Positions 1 through 3,566 of a DNA stretch of 6,028 bases are shown one piece after another. Origin of the DNA: Clostridia bacterium (GTDB taxonomy: Bacteria > Bacillota_A > Clostridia > Oscillospirales > CAG-272); contig JAFQPF010000150.1 in assembly GCA_017411885.1 (NCBI GenBank), positions 1 through 6,028 on the forward strand, read 5' to 3'. Position numbers and translations under genes: made by a program. Under the pieces are notes generated by a model. The model had not been told where the DNA came from. It saw only the letters and a program-made list of their open reading frames with translations, and ran no database searches. Position 1 is the stretch's first letter. Each line of letters opens with the position of its first letter.

Positions 1-345
1 AGTCATATTGTTTGCAGACATTTCATAGTCTACAATGCCTTCATCCATGTCGTCCTGATCGAAGGGGAATACTTCACCTTCTGTCCAGTCTACGAGGTCG
101 AGCTTTGTGTCATAATTAACATCAAAGTCAATCCAAATAAGACCGGTATTGGTTGTTACGTTGATCGGTACGTTTACTGTATAGTAGCCGTCAACTGCTT
201 CTGTTGTTGTTGTATCGAGGGTTACTGTACCAGCCTCTACAACATAATCAGAATCTGCCGCTACGTATACAGGAATCATACCAATCAGCATTACGAGGCA
301 AAGAAGCGTCGCAATGGCGCGGAAAGCAAATTTCTTGCTGTTCAT
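1..345 (-). CDS. Secreted cohesin-domain-like protein, N-terminal part (C-terminus beyond left edge)
   Basis: Read on the minus strand, ATG at 345-343 opens a frame of 115 codons that runs off the left edge. The start is fixed by an AGGAGG at 360-355, 9 nt upstream, and by a perfect promoter further up. Residues 1-30 form a signal peptide: KK and R9, then a hydrophobic core (LLCLVMLIGMIPV), with likely cleavage after V28-A29-A30. The mature part is beta-rich and fits the opening strands of a cohesin: YTVNVPINVT at 55-64, then TGLIWIDFDVNYDTKLDLVD at 67-86. This resembles the cohesin pattern of a VPV-like strand followed by a 'gi..fdl.YDp.kLe' segment. Cohesins bind dockerins in cellulosomes, and a dockerin protein lies 3.2 kb away. 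The family call rests on about 70 residues. The rest of the protein, which could carry more cohesins, a dockerin or an anchor, is not visible. Another beta-sandwich adhesion domain is the main alternative. The CDS itself is secure; the family call is moderate. Confidence 0.8.
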   Translation of the reverse strand, partial: MNSKKFAFRAIATLLCLVMLIGMIPVYVAADSDYVVEAGTVTLDTTTTEAVDGYYTVNVPINVTTNTGLIWIDFDVNYDTKLDLVDWTEGEVFPFDQDDMDEGIVDYEMSANNMT

Positions 346-522
346 ATTGGTTTTCCTCCTAATATAATATGGTAGAAAAAATTTAGTTACATCGGGAAAG
401 GCTTTTTTCGGACACTCCCCCGATATGTATAAAAGGTATGAAAAGCCCTGCCCTGCTTTGCGTTTTGACCGTTTAAGACGCACGGCACGGCATAACTATC
501 CCATACAATTTATACTATAACC
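346..522 (-). promoter_or_regulatory. Long, foldable 5' leader of the cohesin-like gene
   Basis: The predicted transcript has about 175 untranslated nt. Two inverted repeats are visible. The first pairs 480-491 with 445-456: GCCGTGCCGTGC against GCAGGGCAGGGC in the transcript, giving 10 of 12 pairs with two evenly spaced G-G mismatches. The second is an 8-bp stem pairing 419-426 with 389-396 (core ATCGGG/CCCGAT, one G-U wobble) around a 22-nt loop. No T-run follows the second stem directly, so it is not an ordinary terminator. The leader contains ACGCAAAGC, a string also seen in c-di-GMP-I riboswitches, but the rest of that aptamer is missing. It may stabilise the mRNA or act as a regulator of unknown type. 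Confidence 0.45.
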
Positions 523-528
523 GATTTG

Positions 529-557
529 ATTATAGCATTTTTTTACTGTATTGTCAA
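529..557 (-). promoter_or_regulatory. Consensus sigma-A promoter of the cohesin-like gene
   Basis: On the minus strand a -35 TTGACA (557-552) and a -10 TATAAT (534-529) are separated by exactly 17 nt. Both hexamers match the housekeeping consensus at all six positions. The DNA upstream of the -35 is A/T-rich, like an UP element. Transcription should start near 522, giving a leader of about 175 nt. A fully consensus promoter plus a consensus ribosome binding site predicts abundant expression, which would suit a structural scaffold protein. Confidence 0.9.
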
Positions 558-744
558 TAAAGTTTTTGAAATTTGTATGTTCAAGACAATTATTTATTGA
601 ATTTATACATAGGGTAAATTATCTTTTTATGCAGTTTGACAACAGCTCGGTTTTTAGTTGAATTACTGAGTGTTGGAAGTATAAATATTTGTTGTACGGA
701 GGGATATTACCTGTATTTATAAATGAAAGCGTTTGCTACCATTC
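558..744. other. A/T-rich spacer without a convincing gene
   Basis: This is the left half of the divergent intergenic region, between the cohesin-like gene's promoter and the palindromic mosaic. It is strongly A/T-rich. I see no coding frame with a well-placed ribosome binding site. The only structure worth noting is a weak rightward promoter-like pair (658-685), listed separately. Confidence 0.6.
658..685 (+). promoter_or_regulatory. Possible distal rightward promoter
   Basis: TTGAAT (658-663) and TATAAA (680-685) lie 16 nt apart, with five of six matches in each hexamer. Transcription would start near 692 and cross the whole palindromic mosaic before reaching the gene at 1192. In DNA this A/T-rich such a pair can arise by chance. 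Confidence 0.3.
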
Positions 745-752
745 CGGGGGAA

Positions 753-780
753 GTTACTTTCATCACGCGATGAAAGCAAC
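753..780. repeat. Hairpin 1 of mosaic (ACGC loop)
   Basis: A 12-position stem with one mismatch (753-764 with 769-780; core CTTTCATC/GATGAAAG) closes on the 4-nt loop ACGC. The last hairpin of the mosaic (1091-1106) has the same loop, so these two may mark the ends of the element. Confidence 0.7.
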
Positions 781-796
781 CAAAGGCGCGTCAAAA

Positions 797-819
797 GGGA
801 AAACCGACATTGGTTTCCC
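797..819. repeat. Hairpin 2 of mosaic
   Basis: GGGAAAACC (797-805) pairs with GGTTTCCC (812-819) with one bulged A and a 6-nt loop. It is followed by the palindrome GGATATCC at 823-830 and a C/T-rich stretch. Confidence 0.5.
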
Positions 820-862
820 CTTGGATATCCCCTTCCCTTGCGGCGAAGTTTCGAGATAAGCA

Positions 863-877
863 CCGACCTGCGGTCGG
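863..877. repeat. Hairpin 3 of mosaic (CCGACC/GGTCGG, copy 1)
   Basis: A perfect 6-bp stem, CCGACC (863-868) with GGTCGG (872-877), and a TGC loop. The same stem, with the same flanking AGC-A before and AT after, recurs at 1037-1052. Confidence 0.65.
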
Positions 878-920
878 ATGAGCTTGTGTGCGGTGATTTG
901 GTCTGCATTTGTTCGTCCAC

Positions 921-940
921 GGGCGATTCGTGAATCGCCC
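921..940. repeat. Hairpin 4 of mosaic (GGGCGATTC palindrome)
   Basis: GGGCGATTC (921-929) and GAATCGCCC (932-940) form a perfect 9-bp stem with only GT between them. With so small a spacer it may act as a DNA-level palindrome (cruciform or protein site) as readily as an RNA hairpin, whose terminal pair or two would have to open. Confidence 0.75.
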
Positions 941-959
941 CTACAACAAATTTCATCAA

Positions 960-989
960 TTGTCAGGGTATGGGCTTAGGACTTATAAT
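960..989 (+). promoter_or_regulatory. Candidate promoter for the SLH-protein gene, inside the mosaic
   Basis: TTGTCA (960-965, five of six to consensus) and TATAAT (984-989, six of six) are separated by 18 nt and point toward the gene starting at 1192. Transcription would begin near 996, giving a leader of about 195 nt that carries the hairpins at 1012-1106. This is the best-matching rightward promoter in the intergenic region. If used, the mosaic repeat is part of the mRNA leader. Confidence 0.5.
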
Positions 990-1011
990 CTGCATAAACT
1001 TCACGCGCTAT

Positions 1012-1034
1012 CTGCCCGCCCGGGCTCCGGGCAG
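1012..1034. repeat. Hairpin 5 of mosaic
   Basis: CTGCCCG (1012-1018) pairs perfectly with CGGGCAG (1028-1034). The loop region itself contains part of the palindrome GCCCGGGC (1018-1025), so two alternative folds compete. Confidence 0.65.
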
Positions 1035-1036
1035 CA

Positions 1037-1052
1037 CCGACCATTCGGTCGG
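1037..1052. repeat. Hairpin 6 of mosaic (CCGACC/GGTCGG, copy 2)
   Basis: CCGACC (1037-1042) and GGTCGG (1047-1052) with an ATTC loop. The stem is identical to hairpin 3 while the loop differs, as expected of two copies of one structured unit. Confidence 0.65.
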
Positions 1053-1068
1053 ATACGGTTGTCTGATA

Positions 1069-1090
1069 GGCTTCCCCTCAAGGGGAAGGC
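1069..1090. repeat. Hairpin 7 of mosaic (CTTCCCCT/AGGGGAAG)
   Basis: CTTCCCCT (1071-1078) pairs with AGGGGAAG (1081-1088) across a CA spacer. Beyond one G-G mismatch an outer G-C pair extends it to 1069/1090. No T-run follows, so it is not a rho-independent terminator. Confidence 0.65.
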
Positions 1091-1106
1091 TTTACTACGC
1101 AGTAAA
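1091..1106. repeat. Hairpin 8 of mosaic (ACGC loop)
   Basis: TTTACT (1091-1096) and AGTAAA (1101-1106) form a perfect 6-bp stem closing on ACGC, the same loop as hairpin 1. To its right the sequence returns to ordinary A/T-rich leader DNA, so this is taken as the right edge of the mosaic. Confidence 0.6.
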
Positions 1107-1145
1107 AAATTTTGAAAAATGCGAGTATTATTCACATTTATGTTG

Positions 1146-1151
1146 TATAAT
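1146..1151 (+). promoter_or_regulatory. Possible proximal -10 box for the SLH-protein gene
   Basis: A perfect TATAAT lies 40 nt before the start codon at 1192, a natural position for a short leader. No good -35 is seen 16-18 nt upstream; the nearest TTGAAA (1112-1117) is 28 nt away, which is too far. It may be a weak or activator-dependent promoter, or chance. Confidence 0.3.
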
Positions 1152-1177
1152 TGGTGTAACGGTAAATTTTACACGTC

Positions 1178-1184
1178 AAGGAGG
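1178..1184 (+). promoter_or_regulatory. Ribosome binding site that sets the 1192 start
   Basis: AAGGAGG sits 7 nt before ATG 1192. The same frame is open back to an ATG at 970, but that would add 74 residues translated from the palindromic mosaic and place the signal peptide inside the protein. The ribosome binding site and the signal peptide both support 1192. Confidence 0.9.
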
Positions 1185-1191
1185 TTACATT

Positions 1192-3444
1192 ATGAAGTTC
1201 ACACGTATCATTTCTTCTGTGCTTGCTTTCGTTATGATCCTTTCGCTTTCGGCAGGTGCTAATGCGGCTATAATTTTTACTTTAGCGCGCAATGATAACG
1301 ATTTCGATCTTTCGGACGCTTCTGCCGCCACGATCGACAGATCCGCCAAGGTTGAGATAACCGAGGAGATGATCAGCGATGCTTTAAGAGCAAGCAGGCG
1401 CGTTTTGCCCGACACTTCCCCATACGACGAATTCAACTACACGTCAAGCTATGCTGTGGGCAAGTACGGGATAAATCTTATACTTAATCTGAACTGGCAG
1501 GAAAAGGACGGCGGCAGAGATGCTCACGTCAGCGTGACCAAGGACGGTTACATCACAAGCTTTTCACTCTGGTACGAGCGCGACACGGACAACCCTGTGC
1601 CCGACATTTCACAGGCTGATGCGGTAAAGCTTGCATATGATTTTATCACTAAGGCTAACCCCGATTACGCTCAATATTTTGACGCCGATCACGCACGCGT
1701 TTCATACTCTCGCTCGGGCACATACACTATCACCTTTGATGCTGCATATGAGGGTATACTCATTTCAAGCTCAAGCGTGAACGTAAGGCTTGATTACCAC
1801 ACCGGCGAGATATACTCGTTAAATAATTCCCTTTCTGCAAACATTTCGCCATCGGGTAATATCGCGTTCAGCGATTCTGCTGTACGCTCGATCTTCAAGG
1901 AAAAGCTTCCGATGAAGCTTCAATATGCTGTCAAGTACGACAGAGAGGCGAAGAAGTCTTACGTTGATCTAATCTACCGTCCGGAGGGTGGCGGCAAGCT
2001 TATCGGCGCTGACGGAGAGGTTTACGACACACAATACATCTACGGCGGCGGTGGCTTAAAGTACGCGATGGGCTCGTCCAACGTTTTGACGGATGCTGTC
2101 ACCGAGGAATCGGCGGCTGACGGCTTTATTATGAGCGAGGCTGAGCGCGCAGGCGTTGAGTATCAGGCAGGCTTTGTTACACCCGAGGGTGCGAGAGATA
2201 TTATATTAAATGTAGAAAACGTTGCATTCAACGACGATTTTGTGCTTGAAGGCTCAAGCCTTTCAAAGAGGACGTCGCAGTTTACAGACAAGGTAAGCTT
2301 TATTCTGAACGTTAACTACAAGTCTGAAAAAAATACGGCTGACGCTACCTTTGATGCTGAGTCTGGAAGGATTTTAAGCTATTCGTATTACGATGCGTTC
2401 AAGCGTCCCGACGTTTTCAAGACCTACACAAAGGATACACTTCCCTACACTGAGGAAGAATACCGTGCGGTGGCTGACGAGCTTATAAAGTCTCTTTACC
2501 CCGACACATACGACGAATACGTTTACGACGAAGACAATCCCAATTCAGGATGGATGCGCAACTACTCGGATGAGTTCACAGAATTTGACAACGCCTACTA
2601 CACCTATGTTCGCCACAATCAGGGGCTTGAATTTTCGCGCGACACGATCACGGTATCGATGCGGATTCGCGACAAGGCTATAGTAAAGCTTTACTACAAC
2701 TACAGTGACTGCGAATTCCCCTCTGTAGACGGTATAATTTCAGCCGATGCGGCGATGGACATTTATGCCGACAAGGTCGGATTTGCTCCAAGGCTTTATC
2801 CGGTTATAAAGAAGGAAGCGGGCACGCTTTATATCGGTCAGAGCGACGTCAGCTCTGCAGAAAAGTGTTTACTTATAGGCTACGGCTTCGACCGTTCTTA
2901 CTATGAGATAGACGCTCACACCGGCGCTTGCGAGGATATTACGCCCACGGCTCCCTATTTCACAAGCAAGGTGTTCACCGACATAACCGACGAAAAGCTT
3001 TTGTATACTGTAACAAAGCTTGCGGATATGAACGTGATCGAGCGCGGCGAGCTTTATGAGCCTGAGCGCGCGATCACTCAGGGTGAATTTGCAAAGATGC
3101 TTTCGCCCTTCTCTCACATCCCCGAGGCTTATGCTACACGCGGTGAAAACACTCCCGTTTTCGGCGAAAATTACGATCCCGACAAGTCGTTAAGTCGCGG
3201 ACTTGCGGCTAAGGCGATAGTTTACGCGCGCGGATACGATGAGGTTGCAAAGCTTGAAAATATCTTCAAGACACGCTTTGCGGACAACGACAAGATAAGC
3301 CGTGAGCTTATCGGATATATCGCGATCGCGCAGGGGCTTGGTGTGCTTGACATACCGGGCATCGGAGATACGTTTGACGAATCACGCGAGCTTACGCGTG
3401 CCGAGGCGGCGTTTATGGTTTTCGCCGAGGCCACTTCCAAGTAA
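1192..3444 (+). CDS. Exported YcdB/YcdC-domain protein with C-terminal SLH repeats
   Basis: A complete 750-residue exported protein. Residues 1-25 are a signal peptide (K2 and R5, hydrophobic core, ANA cleavage site at 23-25). Two regions, about 45-215 and 345-540, show the YcdB/YcdC/PepSY-like pattern: a beta strand ending in NLNW (99-102) or NVNY (373-376), a later 'tG.i.s' turn (DGYITSF, ESGRILSY), then a helix with A..A..F or the NPDYAQYF / YPDTYDEY motif. Two further 'D..TG' turns (LDYHTGEIYSL, IDAHTGACEDI) fit the same fold. Residues 593-750 are SLH-like: SLH1 from VFTDI (594-598) to EFAKML (632-637), a degenerate second unit around 655-690, and SLH3 from RFADND (695-700) to LTRAEAAFMVF (734-744). 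Only SLH3 keeps TRAE (735-738); SLH1 has TQGE. SLH repeats bind pyruvylated wall polymers, so the protein is probably wall-attached, with a YcdB/YcdC part of unknown function, possibly inhibitory or assembly-related. It is monocistronic, with its own terminator. Confidence 0.9.
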   Translation: MKFTRIISSVLAFVMILSLSAGANAAIIFTLARNDNDFDLSDASAATIDRSAKVEITEEMISDALRASRRVLPDTSPYDEFNYTSSYAVGKYGINLILNLNWQEKDGGRDAHVSVTKDGYITSFSLWYERDTDNPVPDISQADAVKLAYDFITKANPDYAQYFDADHARVSYSRSGTYTITFDAAYEGILISSSSVNVRLDYHTGEIYSLNNSLSANISPSGNIAFSDSAVRSIFKEKLPMKLQYAVKYDREAKKSYVDLIYRPEGGGKLIGADGEVYDTQYIYGGGGLKYAMGSSNVLTDAVTEESAADGFIMSEAERAGVEYQAGFVTPEGARDIILNVENVAFNDDFVLEGSSLSKRTSQFTDKVSFILNVNYKSEKNTADATFDAESGRILSYSYYDAFKRPDVFKTYTKDTLPYTEEEYRAVADELIKSLYPDTYDEYVYDEDNPNSGWMRNYSDEFTEFDNAYYTYVRHNQGLEFSRDTITVSMRIRDKAIVKLYYNYSDCEFPSVDGIISADAAMDIYADKVGFAPRLYPVIKKEAGTLYIGQSDVSSAEKCLLIGYGFDRSYYEIDAHTGACEDITPTAPYFTSKVFTDITDEKLLYTVTKLADMNVIERGELYEPERAITQGEFAKMLSPFSHIPEAYATRGENTPVFGENYDPDKSLSRGLAAKAIVYARGYDEVAKLENIFKTRFADNDKISRELIGYIAIAQGLGVLDIPGIGDTFDESRELTRAEAAFMVFAEATSK

Positions 3445-3452
3445 AAACTCAC

Positions 3453-3500
3453 AAAGAAGGTCTGATTTCTCAGACCTTCTTTATTATTGTAATTTTTTCT
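3453..3500 (+). terminator. Rho-independent terminator after the SLH-protein gene
   Basis: A perfect 13-bp stem (3453-3465 with 3470-3482, core GAAGGTCTGA) closes on the 4-nt loop TTTC. It begins 8 nt after the stop codon and is followed by a T-rich tail, including a run of six T at 3493-3498. The A-rich left arm and T-rich right arm also allow weak function in the opposite direction. It separates this gene from the dockerin gene. Confidence 0.92.
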
Positions 3501-3528
3501 TGCATTTTTGTTCATTATGTGGTATATT
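3500..3528 (+). promoter_or_regulatory. Promoter of the dockerin/beta-helix gene
   Basis: TTGCAT (3500-3505) and TATATT (3523-3528) are separated by 17 nt and lie between the upstream terminator and the start codon at 3567. Transcription should begin near 3535, giving a short leader of about 32 nt with no room for a regulatory fold. Any regulation would have to act at the promoter itself. Confidence 0.7.
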
Positions 3529-3566
3529 TATTATGTATATGTTTTTTACTTGAAAAGGGGATTTTC

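Larger units (their letters stand above)
745..1106. repeat. Intergenic palindromic mosaic repeat (REP/MITE-like), eight hairpins
   Basis: This stretch of about 360 bp is richer in G/C than the DNA on either side and is packed with short inverted repeats: 753-780, 797-819, 863-877, 921-940, 1012-1034, 1037-1052, 1069-1090 and 1091-1106. Two units are copies of each other: AGCACCGACC then GGTCGGAT occurs at 859-879 and again at 1033-1054. Chance frames exist on both strands but give low-complexity, arginine/serine-rich peptides with no ribosome binding site. From general familiarity, elements with GGGCGATTC/GAATCGCCC and CTTCCCCT/AGGGGAAG palindromes are frequent between genes in Clostridia of the gut; I could not search to confirm the family. 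There is no transposase, and no clear target duplication is visible. A non-autonomous element or a pile-up of several elements is the likely explanation. Confidence 0.7.

Noticed and set aside
440..495. c-di-GMP-I riboswitch in the leader of the cohesin-like gene, suggested by ACGCAAAGC
   Set aside because: Only this short string matches. The AGGGCAAACC segment, tetraloop stem and closing GGUAGC-type half of the aptamer are not found.
636..641. TTGACA at 636-641 as a -35 element
   Set aside because: At 16-18 nt downstream the sequence is TGAATT-like, with no usable -10 box.
723..773. A 16-codon frame starting ATG 723 downstream of GGAGGG (698-703) and the 658-685 promoter-like pair
   Set aside because: The spacing of 19 nt from the purine-rich site to the ATG is too long, and the frame ends inside hairpin 1. 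It could be the remnant of an older leader, but nothing supports expression.
717..959. Open frames on both strands across the palindromic mosaic (717-959 minus, 733-933 plus, 909-1115 plus)
   Set aside because: They have no ribosome binding site and no recognisable domain, and their composition is dictated by the hairpins. They are typical false genes over repeats.
1071..1100. Rho-independent terminator at the CTTCCCCT/AGGGGAAG hairpin
   Set aside because: There is no T-run on either strand next to the stem, and no gene ends nearby.
745..1106. CRISPR array
   Set aside because: The repeated units are short hairpins at irregular intervals. There is no regularly spaced identical repeat of 23-40 nt with unique spacers.
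970..1191. In-frame N-terminal extension of the SLH protein from an ATG at 970
   Set aside because: It has no ribosome binding site, is translated from the palindromic mosaic, and would bury a clear signal peptide. AAGGAGG before ATG 1192 decides the start.
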